Positions 44,077-53,683 of a DNA stretch of 64,000 nucleotides are shown here, one piece after another. Every line of letters starts with the position of its first letter. The stretch's first letter is position 1. The notes under the pieces are model-generated. The model saw nothing but the letters and a program-made list of their open reading frames with translations, searched no databases and was not told the origin of the DNA. The DNA is from IMCC45349 sp047219225 (lineage in GTDB: Bacteria; Bacteroidota; Bacteroidia; Flavobacteriales; Flavobacteriaceae): positions 186,001 to 250,000 of the forward strand of contig NZ_CP178208.1 of NCBI RefSeq assembly GCF_047219225.1. The letters run 5' to 3'. The position numbers were made by a program, and so were the translations under genes.

Positions 44077-47000
44077 TTAGAAAATATAACGTAATCCAAA
44101 TTGTGCTTGCCATCTAGAAGCTAAACTTGAATCGTATCCAAAGGTATCAACTAAATCTGGATTAAAAGTATATGTTGGAGTTCCAGAACCATCAACATTC
44201 ACACCTATTGGTTGTACATTGTTTGGTTGTTGTATTAATCCCCATTCTGAACTTATTAAATTACCAACATTTAACACATCGATACTAAATTGAATAGTAT
44301 TTGTTTTATTTTCAGATACCTTAAAGTTATAGTCTTGTAAAAATTTAATATCCCAACGACTTCTCCAAGGCGCTAAAGCTGCGTAACGCTCTGCATATTG
44401 CCCTCTTCTTCCGTTTAAATAATCGTCTTGCGAAATATAAGCATCAAAAGCCTCTGCTTGTCCAGCTCCAGAGAAATTCATTTGACCAATCTCTGCTGAT
44501 GTTGGCACATATAATAAATCGTTTAATCCAGAACCATCTCCATTAATATCTCCTCCATAAGTATAGCTAAAACGTCCTCCTCTTGCATACTCAAAGAAAG
44601 CAGATAACGTAGTTCCCCATTTATCATTTCCATAAGTCCATTTTTTACTTGCTACACCAATAACCCTGTGTGTATCTCCATATTTAGAGAATCCTAATTG
44701 CTCGTTATTTACATTTCCTAAAACTGGATTAAAAGCAAATGCATCACCAGTAATTTCGGCTTCAATTGAGTTTACATCTTTAGAATTTAAGTAACTATAA
44801 GCTAAACTAGCATAAAGACCATTATTAAATGTTTTTTGAGCTTTTACAGCTACATTCCAAATTCTACCTTTATCAGAGTTTGTAAACACATATGCATTAT
44901 TAATTACATCGTCTGCTGTATATATTGGTCTATTATCAACACCTTGTAATGTTCCAGAAGGAGGTAATAATCCCCAATTTTGAACATGTGCTCCATTAAT
45001 ATCTTTTGTATAAGATACGTCTCCTGTTAAAATAAGTCCATTTTCAAATCTATAATCTGTTCCAATATTTGTTCTCCATACTTGTGGGAATTTATAATCT
45101 GGATCCACCATTTGATAAAAGAATACATTAGGATTTCCTATTTGGTTTCCTAACCATACAAATGGGAAACGACCAGTAAATAATCCTGAACCACCACGTA
45201 ATTGAAAGCTATCATCTCCTTTAACATCATAATTAAATCCTACTCTAGGTGATACTAACCAATCATTAGAAGGCATTTGTGTATTATCTAAGAATACAGT
45301 TTCTCCATTGTTAGGATTGTAGTACGGAATTGTTGGTACATAACAACATGCATTATCGATAACGTCTTGTGCTTTTTCAGCTGAATCGAAAAATAGTGGT
45401 TTATCAAAACGTAATCCGTAAGTTAATTTAAACTTCTCATTAACATTCCACTCATCTTGCATATAAAACGACATTTGGCCTACATTCGTTTCTGCTAATG
45501 CCCAAGAATCTGCAGCATTATTGCTATTATAAACGTTTTGAGCATTTGCTAAAGATGCAGCTATAAGTCCATTATCTACAGCATCTAAAAATGCATCAAC
45601 TGATGGAAAAGCTCCAAAAGCACCTACATAACCATTATCGTTTGCAAATCCATAAGCTCCTAAATTAAAAGAGTTATCAAATTGGAATTTTTCAAAAGCA
45701 AGGCCTACAGTAAAAGTATGGTCTCCTTTATAAAAGTTCAAGTTATTTGAGAACTGTAATACTTTTTGGTCTAATCTGTTATTTATTGAAAATGGTTCAT
45801 GACCTACAATAATGTAATTAGAACCTGCACCATCTTGAATAGAAATTGCTGGCGCTGGAGTTGACATTGGATTTCTAAAATCATCAAAATGAGAATAACC
45901 AAATTGTAATTTGTTTGACGCCGATTCTGATAATGTAGAATTAAGTTCTAATTGTACCGACTTTAAATTATTATTTATTTGATAACCCGAGTTTTCAAAT
46001 TGTAACACTGAAGCACTTGGTCCTCTAAACCCTAAAGCTGTTGGATGCGCTGGCTTATCTTTTGAAGCCTCTAACCAGTTATAAATTATTGCTAAACGGT
46101 TATTATCATTAATATTCCAATCTAATTTAATAATACCTTTAGTAGACTCTGTTTCATGAATAAAACCTTCGTAAGCACCTGGATTATATCCTAATCCTAA
46201 TAAAGCATTTTGAACAGCCATTAAATCTGCTTCATCAACTCTAGACTCATTAATTAATCCAGTTCCTCTATTTGGCAACCATGATTGTCCTAAATCCTCT
46301 CTATCATCTTTTTCAAAGTTTGCAAAGAAAAATAATTTGTTTTTAATAATTGGACCTCCAATACTAGCACCAACTTGAGATTGCGATAACTTTGGTACAA
46401 ATATCTTATCACCTTTCACTTTACTTCCTGTCATGTCTTCATTTCTATAAAAACCATAAACAGTACCATGAAATTCGTTTGTTCCACTTTTTGTTACAGC
46501 ATTTACAGCTGCTCCAGTAAATCCAGACTGTGTAACATCGTAAGGTGCTGTTGACACTTGAATTTGGTCAATAGCATCTAAAGAAACAGGTTGCGCATCG
46601 GTTTGTCCACCTGGAGTTGCAGCATCTAATCCAAACGGATTATTAAAAATGGCTCCATCTAAAGAAAAATTATTAAACTGGTCATTTCTACCTCCAAACG
46701 ATCCATTACTTGCTGTTGGCTCTAACCTTGTGAAATCTGAAGCAGAACGAGAAATAGTTGGTAATCTAGTAATTTCTCTTCTACCAACATTGGTAGCAGC
46801 TCCTGTACGATCACTACCAAAAGTACCTGTTCCACTATTACCTGTAATAACTACAGTATCTAGTTGTTCACTATCAGGATTCATAGTTACATCTAAATTT
46901 TCTGTTTTACCTAAGGTTAAAAACACATCATTAAAGGTTTGGTCTTTATAACCTACATAACTAATAGTAATAGTATATGGTCCTCCTACTCTTAAATTTA

Positions 47001-47199
47001 ATAGATTATATCTTCCATCAATATTTGTGGCAGCTCCATACTTTGTCCCTGTAGGTGTATGTATCGCAACTACATTAGCTCCTGGCAATGGTTGCGAGGT
47101 TTCGTCTAAAATTAATCCCTTAATGTTTGAGGTTGTAACTTGAGAGAAAGCTAACACGCCAATACATAAAAAGATAAAAGAAAAAATAGTTTTTTTCAT
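44077..47199 (-). CDS. Oar-like TonB-dependent outer-membrane receptor
   Basis: The 1,040-residue protein has a signal peptide (MKKTIFSFIFLCIGVLAFSQ), then a carboxypeptidase-regulatory-like domain (about 22-110: IKGLILDETSQPLPGANVVA...GRYNLLNLRVGGPYTI), a plug (about 115-250: ASDFTRLEP, NNFSLDGAIFNNPFGL, VSTAPYDVTQSGFTGAAVNAVTKSGTNEFHG) and a beta-barrel ending in aromatic RWQAQFGLRYIF. This pattern is that of the Oar subfamily, large TonB receptors without a paired SusD lipoprotein. The ligand is unknown; peptides, metal chelates or protease products are the options usual for the family. No SusD gene is adjacent. A terminator lies on each side. Confidence 0.88.
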   Translation of the reverse strand: MKKTIFSFIFLCIGVLAFSQVTTSNIKGLILDETSQPLPGANVVAIHTPTGTKYGAATNIDGRYNLLNLRVGGPYTITISYVGYKDQTFNDVFLTLGKTENLDVTMNPDSEQLDTVVITGNSGTGTFGSDRTGAATNVGRREITRLPTISRSASDFTRLEPTASNGSFGGRNDQFNNFSLDGAIFNNPFGLDAATPGGQTDAQPVSLDAIDQIQVSTAPYDVTQSGFTGAAVNAVTKSGTNEFHGTVYGFYRNEDMTGSKVKGDKIFVPKLSQSQVGASIGGPIIKNKLFFFANFEKDDREDLGQSWLPNRGTGLINESRVDEADLMAVQNALLGLGYNPGAYEGFIHETESTKGIIKLDWNINDNNRLAIIYNWLEASKDKPAHPTALGFRGPSASVLQFENSGYQINNNLKSVQLELNSTLSESASNKLQFGYSHFDDFRNPMSTPAPAISIQDGAGSNYIIVGHEPFSINNRLDQKVLQFSNNLNFYKGDHTFTVGLAFEKFQFDNSFNLGAYGFANDNGYVGAFGAFPSVDAFLDAVDNGLIAASLANAQNVYNSNNAADSWALAETNVGQMSFYMQDEWNVNEKFKLTYGLRFDKPLFFDSAEKAQDVIDNACCYVPTIPYYNPNNGETVFLDNTQMPSNDWLVSPRVGFNYDVKGDDSFQLRGGSGLFTGRFPFVWLGNQIGNPNVFFYQMVDPDYKFPQVWRTNIGTDYRFENGLILTGDVSYTKDINGAHVQNWGLLPPSGTLQGVDNRPIYTADDVINNAYVFTNSDKGRIWNVAVKAQKTFNNGLYASLAYSYLNSKDVNSIEAEITGDAFAFNPVLGNVNNEQLGFSKYGDTHRVIGVASKKWTYGNDKWGTTLSAFFEYARGGRFSYTYGGDINGDGSGLNDLLYVPTSAEIGQMNFSGAGQAEAFDAYISQDDYLNGRRGQYAERYAALAPWRSRWDIKFLQDYNFKVSENKTNTIQFSIDVLNVGNLISSEWGLIQQPNNVQPIGVNVDGSGTPTYTFNPDLVDTFGYDSSLASRWQAQFGLRYIF

Positions 47200-47255
47200 A
47201 AATACTAGTTTGATTAATAAACATTTAATTAGTTCTCTAAAAATAAGACAAAAAA

Positions 47256-47276
47256 AAACCGCTTAAAAAGCGGTTT
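47256..47276 (-). terminator. Terminator of the rpsF-rpsR-rplI operon
   Basis: A 9-bp stem AAACCGCTT / AAGCGGTTT with a 3-nt loop, followed by a T-run on the minus strand, about 50 bp beyond the rplI stop. Confidence 0.88.
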
Positions 47277-47324
47277 CTTAATGAGTTGAAATAATTATTA
47301 ACTTTTTGTTAATAATTACAACAG

Positions 47325-47774
47325 TTATGCTTGAGGTACAACTTCAAAAGCTAAGTCAACAGATACTTCTCTGTGTAATCTTACTACTGCGTTGTATTTC
47401 CCTAGACGTTTTACACTTCCACCAGCAACTGTGATGAATTTTTTGTCTATAGAGTGCCCTTCTTTTTCTAAAGCTTCAGATATGTTAATGTTGTTTACAG
47501 ATCCAAATAATTTGTCTCCTGTTCCAACTTTAGCAGCAATCTTTACTTCTAATGCTTTTAATGCCTCAGCTAATGTATTAGCATCGTCAACAATTTTCTT
47601 TTCTTTAAAAGCACGTTGCTTTAAGTTTTCAGCTAAAACTTTCTTTGCAGAAGTAGTTGCTAAAATTGCATGTCCTTGAGGAATTAAAAAGTTTCTACCA
47701 TAACCGTTCTTAACCGTTACTACATCGTCTTTAAATCCTAGACCTTCGACGTCTTGTTTTAATATAAGTTCCAT
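47325..47774 (-). CDS. rplI: Ribosomal protein L9 (bL9)
   Basis: The 149-residue protein binds 23S rRNA at the base of the L1 stalk. It has the N-terminal signature MELILKQDVEGLGFKDDVVTV, the conserved GYGRNFLIPQGHA, a long connecting helix (about 41-75), and a C-terminal domain with LFGSVNNINISEALEKEG. Length is typical. It is third in the rpsF-rpsR-rplI operon, 13 bp after rpsR. Confidence 0.97.
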   Translation of the reverse strand: MELILKQDVEGLGFKDDVVTVKNGYGRNFLIPQGHAILATTSAKKVLAENLKQRAFKEKKIVDDANTLAEALKALEVKIAAKVGTGDKLFGSVNNINISEALEKEGHSIDKKFITVAGGSVKRLGKYNAVVRLHREVSVDLAFEVVPQA

Positions 47775-47787
47775 AGTTATAATAGTT

Positions 47788-48081
47788 TTATTTCAATAAA
47801 TCTGCTACGTATGGCATTAAAGCTAAATGTCTAGCTCTTTTTACTGCCACAGATACTTTTCTTTGGTATTTTAATGAAGTTCCAGTTAAACGTCTTGGTA
47901 ATAATTTACCTTGCTCGTTTACAAACTTTAATAAGAAATCTGGATCTTTATAGTCGATATACTTAATTCCAGACTTTTTGAAACGACAATACTTTTTAGT
48001 TTTGTTAGTTTCGATGTTTAACGGAGTTAAATATCTAATCTCTCCGTCTTTCTTTCCTTTTGCTTGTTGTTCAATTGACAT
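47788..48081 (-). CDS. rpsR: Ribosomal protein S18 (bS18)
   Basis: The 97-residue protein is a small-subunit protein that forms a complex with S6 on 16S rRNA. It shows CRFKKSGIKYIDYKDPDFLL, RRLTGTSLKYQRKVSVAVKR and ARHLALMPYV, all hallmarks of the family. The N-terminal extension (MSIEQQAKGKKDGEIRYLTP) is typical of Bacteroidetes. It lies 2 bp after rpsF and is co-transcribed with it. Confidence 0.97.
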   Translation of the reverse strand: MSIEQQAKGKKDGEIRYLTPLNIETNKTKKYCRFKKSGIKYIDYKDPDFLLKFVNEQGKLLPRRLTGTSLKYQRKVSVAVKRARHLALMPYVADLLK

Positions 48082-48083
48082 AA

Positions 48084-48422
48084 TTACGCTTTTTCTTTAA
48101 GTTTAACTCTTCTTCTTTCAGCCCAAGCAATTGCATGCTTATCTAACTTTACAGTTAAATAACGCATAAAACGCTCATCACGTCTAAACTCTAATTCTAA
48201 TGGAGAGATAGCAGTACCATCTACAGTGTACTCAAATAAGTGGTAAAATCCACTCTTTTTGTTTTGAATTGGGTAAGCTAACTTTTTAAGTCCCCAATCT
48301 TCTTTTGATACCATCTTTGCACCTTTAGAAACAAGAAAATCTTCGTATTTCTTTACTGTTTCCTTTATCTGAGTTTCAGATAAAACGGGATTCAAGATGA
48401 AAACAGTTTCATAATGATTCAT
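48084..48422 (-). CDS. rpsF: Ribosomal protein S6 (bS6)
   Basis: The 112-residue protein is the S6 subunit, partner of S18 in the platform of the 30S subunit. MNHYETVFILNPVLSETQI and the central WGLKKLAYPIQNKKSGFYHL are diagnostic. It is the first gene of the operon, preceded by a strong consensus promoter (48457-48488). No ssb gene intervenes, unlike in many Firmicutes and Proteobacteria. Confidence 0.97.
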   Translation of the reverse strand: MNHYETVFILNPVLSETQIKETVKKYEDFLVSKGAKMVSKEDWGLKKLAYPIQNKKSGFYHLFEYTVDGTAISPLELEFRRDERFMRYLTVKLDKHAIAWAERRRVKLKEKA

Positions 48423-48456
48423 AAAAATCGTTTTTTATTGTTATTAAAAATGGCTG

Positions 48457-48488
48457 CAAAAATAGTTATTATTAATGGTTTACACAAA
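48457..48488 (-). promoter_or_regulatory. Consensus promoter of the rpsF operon
   Basis: On the minus strand TTTG (complement of 48485-48488) is followed after 20 bp by TATTTTTG (complement of 48457-48464), an exact match to the flavobacterial −33/−7 pattern. The start point would fall about 30 nt before rpsF. Confidence 0.75.
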
Positions 48489-48560
48489 AAAATCACATTT
48501 ATTTTATAGCTCTTAAAAAAGTGTTAAAATTATGTTAACTAAAACACTTTGTCGATGTTT

Positions 48561-48592
48561 TTTGGTTTTTAACCGAATTTTTTGTACTATTG
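48561..48592 (+). promoter_or_regulatory. Promoter of the LytTR regulator gene
   Basis: TTTG (48561-48564) - 20 bp - TACTATTG (48585-48592), one base off the −7 consensus, about 30 nt before the ATG at 48623. A direct repeat TTGTCGAT occurs at 48549-48556 and 48590-48597, 41 bp apart (four helical turns), and could mark autoregulation. Confidence 0.55.
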
Positions 48593-48622
48593 TCGATATC
48601 TTAACCTAAAAACAAGAATGTT

Positions 48623-49318
48623 ATGACTTTAAACTGTGTTGTTGTAGATGACTCCGCAATCCAACGTTTGTCTATAGTCAAGTTAATAGAGAACCACCCT
48701 TCTCTTAACCTGATTGCAGAATACAGCAGTGCCCTTGAAACTAAAAATGGTTTAAATACTCATAAAGTAGATTTAATCTTTTTAGATATCGAAATGCCTG
48801 TTTTAAATGGATTTGAATTACTAGACGTACTAAATAATAAACCCCAAATTATTTTTGTAACTGGTAAAACAGAATATGCATTTAAAGCTTTTAATTACGA
48901 TGCTACTGACTATTTACAGAAACCAATTACTAGAGAGCGCTTTAATACTGCAGTCGATAAAGCTTTAGAACAACATAAGCTTACACTTGACTTTAAAGAA
49001 ACTGATGGCGAACACATCTTTGTAAAAAGTAATTTAAAGAAACGAAAAGTTTATATCAAAGATATTAAATGGATCGAAGCTCTTGGAGATTACGTAAAAT
49101 TAGTAACAGAGGAAAACAGCCTTGTAGTTTTATCTACAATGAAAGCTTTTGAAGCTGAATTACCTGATGGTAAATTTTTAAGAATTCATAAATCTTATAT
49201 TGTAAATCTAGATAAGATTGACCGATTTAACAGTAAAAATGTTGAAGTTGGTTCATATGAAATTCCTTTAAGTAGAAACAAAAAGACACAATTAGTAGAT
49301 GCTTTAAATAATATTTAA
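48623..49318 (+). CDS. LytTR-family response regulator
   Basis: The 231-residue cytoplasmic regulator has an N-terminal receiver domain (about 3-118) with acidic pocket VVDD (D9, D10), phospho-acceptor D55 in LIFLDIEMP, T80 and K100 in YLQKP. The C-terminal LytTR DNA-binding domain (about 130-230) shows HIFVKSNLKKRKVYIKDIKW, EALGDYVKL, RIHKSYIVNLDKID and PLSRNKK. It is an orphan: no sensor kinase lies beside it. Its targets are unknown; LytTR proteins usually bind paired direct repeats about 21 bp apart. It stops 6 bp before the convergent priA stop. Confidence 0.93.
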   Translation: MTLNCVVVDDSAIQRLSIVKLIENHPSLNLIAEYSSALETKNGLNTHKVDLIFLDIEMPVLNGFELLDVLNNKPQIIFVTGKTEYAFKAFNYDATDYLQKPITRERFNTAVDKALEQHKLTLDFKETDGEHIFVKSNLKKRKVYIKDIKWIEALGDYVKLVTEENSLVVLSTMKAFEAELPDGKFLRIHKSYIVNLDKIDRFNSKNVEVGSYEIPLSRNKKTQLVDALNNI

Positions 49319-49324
49319 TGCCTC

Positions 49325-51799
49325 TTAATAATTATCGACATTTAGAATAACTCTAATAGGACGAAAATCTTTTATACTAGAGAAGCTATTTTTAACTTTA
49401 AGAATAGCTTCTTTTGTTTTTCCTAATGACTGCTTTTGAGGAATTTTTATTAAAATATTTTTATGATATTGATTTCTAATTCTAGATACAGGTGGAAATT
49501 CTGGCCCTAATACATTTTGCCTAAATAACTGCCTTAATGATTTAGACAACCATTCTGCACCATCATTTACCTTATTATAATCACGATGTTTTAAGGTTAT
49601 TTTTATAATTCGATAAATTGGAGGATACTTATAGTTATATCGCTCATCCATTTGTTCATTAAACATACCTCTATAATCATTTGTAGAAACCTGTTGTAAT
49701 ATTTTATGATAAGGATTATATGTTTGAATTAGCACCTTTCCTCTTTCATCTGTTCTACCTGCTCTACCAGATACTTGTTGCATTAATTGATAACTACGTT
49801 CATGAGCTCTAAAATCTGGAAAGTTTAGCATATTATCGGCATTCATAATACCAACCAACTTTACATTTCTAAAATCTAAACCTTTGGTTAGCATTTGTGT
49901 TCCTACAAGTACATCAACTTCTTGATTTTCAAAAGCCGTTATAATTTTGCTATAGGCATGCTTTCCTCTTGTGGTATCTAAATCCATTCTAGCTACCTTA
50001 ACATCTGGAAATAACTGTTTCACTTCGGCTTCAATTTGCTCTGTTCCAAAACCTTTACTATCTAACTCAACACTTCCACAAGCTTGACATTTGTTTTGCA
50101 TTGCTATATTATGTCCGCAATAATGACACCTCAACTGACTTCTATATTGATGATAAGTTAAGGTAACATCGCAATTTGGACATTGTGGAGAATGACCACA
50201 TGTATTACATTCTACAATTGGAGAATAACCTCTCCTATTTTGAAAAAGAATGACTTGCAAGTTATTTTTAAAAGCATCAGTCATCTCTTCAATTAGCCTA
50301 TCGCTAAAATGACCTTTCATTCGCTTACGTTTATGCTTATCTTTAATATCTACCAATTCAATTTCTGGCATCAATACATCATTATATCTCCTTGTTAATT
50401 CAATAAATCCATATTTATTTTCAACAGTAGCATTAAAATAAGTCTCTACACTTGGTGTTGCAGATCCTAAAAGGGTTTTAGCCTTAAATAAGTTTGCTAA
50501 AACAATTGCTGTATCTCTTGCATGATAACGTGGTGCTGGATCAAATTGTTTATACGATTGCTCGTGTTCTTCATCAACAATTATTAAACCTAAATCATTA
50601 AATGGTAATAACACAGAAGATCTTGCTCCCAAAACCACTTTTGCTTTAGTTGAATTATTTAACACATTATTCCAAACCTCAACGCGTTCGTTTAGTGAAT
50701 ATTTTGAATGGTAAACTGCGATTTGATTTCCAAAATATTGTTTTAATCGATTAACTAGTTGAGACGTTAAAGCTATTTCTGGTACTAAATACAGAGTTTG
50801 TTTACCTTGAGCTAAAACCTCTTCTATAAGTTTAACATATATTTCGGTTTTACCAGAGGATGTTACTCCATGAATTAATGCTACATTTTGATTTTTAAAA
50901 GACTCCTTAACTTCATTAAAAGCAGTTTCTTGATACTTATTTAATTGCTTAGAAGTTAGTTTTCCATCGTTAGAATAAACAACTCTGTCAGTTTGCAGAT
51001 AATACTCTTCAAAAATATGTTTATCAATAAGTATTTTTACTTGCGTAGAAGTTGCTTGACTTTTCTCTATTAATTCTGATACTTTAATTGGTTTTTTACT
51101 AGATGTAGACATCGAGAAAAAACTCATAATTATTTGCCTTTGCTTGGGAGCTCTACTTAATTTATCTAGTAATTCTTGTAATGCCTTTTCATCATTTTCA
51201 AATGTTTCATGAAGCTTTACATAGCGTATTAATTTAGGCTTGTATTTTTCAAAAATCTCTTCTTCAACTGTAATAGCTTTTTTATCTATTAATCGTTTTA
51301 AAACAGGAAGGATATTTTTCTTATCCAAAATATTACTCACATCCTGAACTTTTAAACTCGATTGATGATGTAATGCTTCAAACACCAAAAACTCATCATC
51401 TTTTAAACTAGTATCTTCAATTTGATGGTTTGTGTCTAGAGATATTATGCTTTCACTTTCTAACAAAAAAGCACTTGGTAAAGCCGCTCTTAACACATCA
51501 CCTAGAGTGCACATGTAATAATTAGCTATCCATTGCCATAACTTAAGTTGACAAGTATTTACTATTGGCTTTTCATCTAAAATTTGATGAATTGGTTTTG
51601 CTTCATAAACCTGAGGTGCTTCTTGATGAATATTAAACACTAAAGCAGTATATATTTTACTTTTCCCAAAAGGTACAGCAACTCTAATTCCAGGTTTTAA
51701 AAAATCAAATTCTGCCTCAGTTATACTATAGGTAAATGTTCTTTCTAAAGGAATAGGAAGGATTACATCAATAAAATATGAATCTTTTATTAGTTGCAT
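49325..51799 (-). CDS. priA: Primosomal protein N' (replication restart helicase)
   Basis: The 824-residue 3'-5' helicase reloads the replisome at stalled forks. Visible: an N-terminal 3'BD domain, Walker A GVTSSGKT (311-318), DEEH box (409-412), a zinc-binding insert with four CxxC-type pairs (CNTCGHSPQCPNC, CHYCG, CQACGS), and helicase motifs LTKGLDF and QVSGRAGR. Length is usual for Bacteroidetes. Its start overlaps the end of the upstream yihY-like gene by 10 bp; nadC, yihY-like and priA form an operon. Confidence 0.97.
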   Translation of the reverse strand: MQLIKDSYFIDVILPIPLERTFTYSITEAEFDFLKPGIRVAVPFGKSKIYTALVFNIHQEAPQVYEAKPIHQILDEKPIVNTCQLKLWQWIANYYMCTLGDVLRAALPSAFLLESESIISLDTNHQIEDTSLKDDEFLVFEALHHQSSLKVQDVSNILDKKNILPVLKRLIDKKAITVEEEIFEKYKPKLIRYVKLHETFENDEKALQELLDKLSRAPKQRQIIMSFFSMSTSSKKPIKVSELIEKSQATSTQVKILIDKHIFEEYYLQTDRVVYSNDGKLTSKQLNKYQETAFNEVKESFKNQNVALIHGVTSSGKTEIYVKLIEEVLAQGKQTLYLVPEIALTSQLVNRLKQYFGNQIAVYHSKYSLNERVEVWNNVLNNSTKAKVVLGARSSVLLPFNDLGLIIVDEEHEQSYKQFDPAPRYHARDTAIVLANLFKAKTLLGSATPSVETYFNATVENKYGFIELTRRYNDVLMPEIELVDIKDKHKRKRMKGHFSDRLIEEMTDAFKNNLQVILFQNRRGYSPIVECNTCGHSPQCPNCDVTLTYHQYRSQLRCHYCGHNIAMQNKCQACGSVELDSKGFGTEQIEAEVKQLFPDVKVARMDLDTTRGKHAYSKIITAFENQEVDVLVGTQMLTKGLDFRNVKLVGIMNADNMLNFPDFRAHERSYQLMQQVSGRAGRTDERGKVLIQTYNPYHKILQQVSTNDYRGMFNEQMDERYNYKYPPIYRIIKITLKHRDYNKVNDGAEWLSKSLRQLFRQNVLGPEFPPVSRIRNQYHKNILIKIPQKQSLGKTKEAILKVKNSFSSIKDFRPIRVILNVDNY

Positions 51800-52734
51800 T
51801 TTTTTCTAAGACGTTGTAAAGACGCGTTTAGTTCATATCCTAAAAGAAGAATATTGGCATTTAACCATAAATAAAATAATAAAATTAATAAAGCTCCAAT
51901 AGAGCCATACAACTCATTGTATTTTGAAAAGTTTTCTATGTATAAACCAAACAGGTAAGAGCTTAAAATAATTAACAGCGTTGTAAAGAGCGCTCCAATT
52001 GAAAAGAAACGCGACTTTCTTCCTTCTTTAGTCCCAAAATAATATAAAGTTGCAGTGCCAATATATATCATGGATGTTGCAAATACATATTTAGCTAGAT
52101 TTAACCAAAATAAACCTGATTGCGAAGTTTCAATATCCTTTCCTATTAAATTTTCATACAATGGTGTCACCACATAAATTTGAGTGTAACCTAAAACTCC
52201 AACCGTTAACACTACTAAAAAAGCTAAAATTAAAGATACTCCAAAAGCGTACAAATACTGCTTAAATACATTTCGTGTTAATTGCTTGTGATAGGAATGT
52301 TCAAAACCAGAAAATATGGCATTTACACCATTTGCCATTAATAGCATTGACAATAAAAATACGGTTGACAGTAAACTACCATGTTGTCCATCATTAATAT
52401 TTTCAAAAATATTAGTTTCAAAAAAACCTGAGGTTTGTGGTGGTAAAAACGTATTTAAAAATGCTAAAAATTGTTCTTGAAACCCTTCAATGGGAATGAA
52501 AGGAATTATTATAATTACAAATAATAAAAACGGAAAAATTGCTGTAAAAAAACTAAATGCAATAGCACTTGCTCTTGTTGTTAAAGCACCTTCAACAATA
52601 CCAATGACGTACATTTCTAGAAGATCATAAACAGATAACCCTTCAAAACCAGGAAGCTTGACTCTTTTTAAAAATCTAACTACAAGGTTAACAACAGGAA
52701 TTTTATCTAATCTATCTTCTATAAATTTGGTCAT
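51790..52734 (-). CDS. YihY/BrkB family inner-membrane protein
   Basis: The 314-residue polytopic protein has about six hydrophobic helices (for example ITIFPFLLFVIIIIPFIPI-like stretch near 65-85, and LLILLFYLWLNANILLLGYE near the end). The family signature is ASAIAFSFFTAIFPFLLF, plus GFEHSYHKQ and ELNASLQ. YihY/BrkB proteins are envelope proteins of uncertain function, once misassigned as RNase BN. It starts 1 bp after the nadC stop and overlaps priA by 10 bp. Confidence 0.9.
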   Translation of the reverse strand: MTKFIEDRLDKIPVVNLVVRFLKRVKLPGFEGLSVYDLLEMYVIGIVEGALTTRASAIAFSFFTAIFPFLLFVIIIIPFIPIEGFQEQFLAFLNTFLPPQTSGFFETNIFENINDGQHGSLLSTVFLLSMLLMANGVNAIFSGFEHSYHKQLTRNVFKQYLYAFGVSLILAFLVVLTVGVLGYTQIYVVTPLYENLIGKDIETSQSGLFWLNLAKYVFATSMIYIGTATLYYFGTKEGRKSRFFSIGALFTTLLIILSSYLFGLYIENFSKYNELYGSIGALLILLFYLWLNANILLLGYELNASLQRLRKKCN

Positions 52735-52735
52735 A

Positions 52736-53593
52736 TTACACTGCCTTCAAGCTTAAGTCCATATTATAAACTGAATGCGTTAAGGCACCACTAGAAATAT
52801 AATTTACTCCACACTCTGCATAATGACGTACAGTATTTTCGTTAATACCTCCAGAAGATTCTGTTAAACACTTATCACCAATCATAGCAACAGCTTTACG
52901 TGTATCTTCATAATTAAAATTATCAATAAGTATTCTATACACTCCATCGCTTTTTAAAATCTCTTCTATTTCACCTAAATCTCGAGCTTCTACAATTATT
53001 TTAAGATCTCTATTAGTATCTTTTAAATATTGCTTAGTCATATCAATAGCTTTTGTTAGTCCTCCAGCAAAATCAATATGATTATCTTTTAGCATAATCA
53101 TATCATACAAAGCAAATCTATGGTTTTCTCCTCCTCCAATTTTTACAGCCCATTTTTCTAAAGCTCTAATACCTGGAGTGGTTTTACGCGTATCTAATAT
53201 TTTTGTTCCTGTACCTTCTAACAAATCAACAAACTGACGTGTTTTAGTTGCAATAGCACTCATACGTTGCATTGCATTTAACACCAAACGCTCAGCTTTT
53301 AAAATAGACTGTGAAGCACCTTCTACATAAAATACAATATCGCCATACTTAACCTTAGAACCATCCTCAATTAAAGTTTCTACTTTCATATTGCTATCTA
53401 CGTAAGCAAAAACTTGTTTTGCAAATTCCACACCAGCAATAATACCTTCATCTTTTACTAATAATTTTGCCTTTCCTGTAGCAGTATCTGGTATACATGC
53501 TAAGGAGCTATGGTCACCATCACCAACATCTTCTCTAATGGCATTTGTAATTATTAAATCTATTTCTTTATTGAATTGCTCTTGACTTATCAT
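52736..53593 (-). CDS. nadC: Nicotinate-nucleotide pyrophosphorylase (carboxylating)
   Basis: The 285-residue enzyme converts quinolinate and PRPP to nicotinate mononucleotide, CO2 and PPi in NAD synthesis. Diagnostic stretches: REDVGDGDHSSLA, AERLVLNAMQRMSAIATKT, ILDTRKTTPGIRALEKWAV, IGGGENHRFALYDMIMLKDNH, and the C-terminal ESSGGINENTVRHYAECGVN. I prefer the ATG at 53593 (MISQEQFNKEID) over one 12 codons upstream, because family members begin there. It is the first gene of the nadC-yihY-priA operon. It is divergent from rlmH. Confidence 0.96.
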   Translation of the reverse strand: MISQEQFNKEIDLIITNAIREDVGDGDHSSLACIPDTATGKAKLLVKDEGIIAGVEFAKQVFAYVDSNMKVETLIEDGSKVKYGDIVFYVEGASQSILKAERLVLNAMQRMSAIATKTRQFVDLLEGTGTKILDTRKTTPGIRALEKWAVKIGGGENHRFALYDMIMLKDNHIDFAGGLTKAIDMTKQYLKDTNRDLKIIVEARDLGEIEEILKSDGVYRILIDNFNYEDTRKAVAMIGDKCLTESSGGINENTVRHYAECGVNYISSGALTHSVYNMDLSLKAV

Positions 53594-53683
53594 ATTTGGA
53601 ATATTTACTGCTAAAATAAGAATTGCCAATCAATAAATTTAAAAAATAAGATTCCAAATTATAAAATGTTTTAACTTTGATTT

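Noticed and set aside
48084..48422. A missing ssb gene between rpsF and rpsR as a deletion
   Set aside because: The compact rpsF-rpsR-rplI order is normal in Bacteroidetes, so nothing appears lost.
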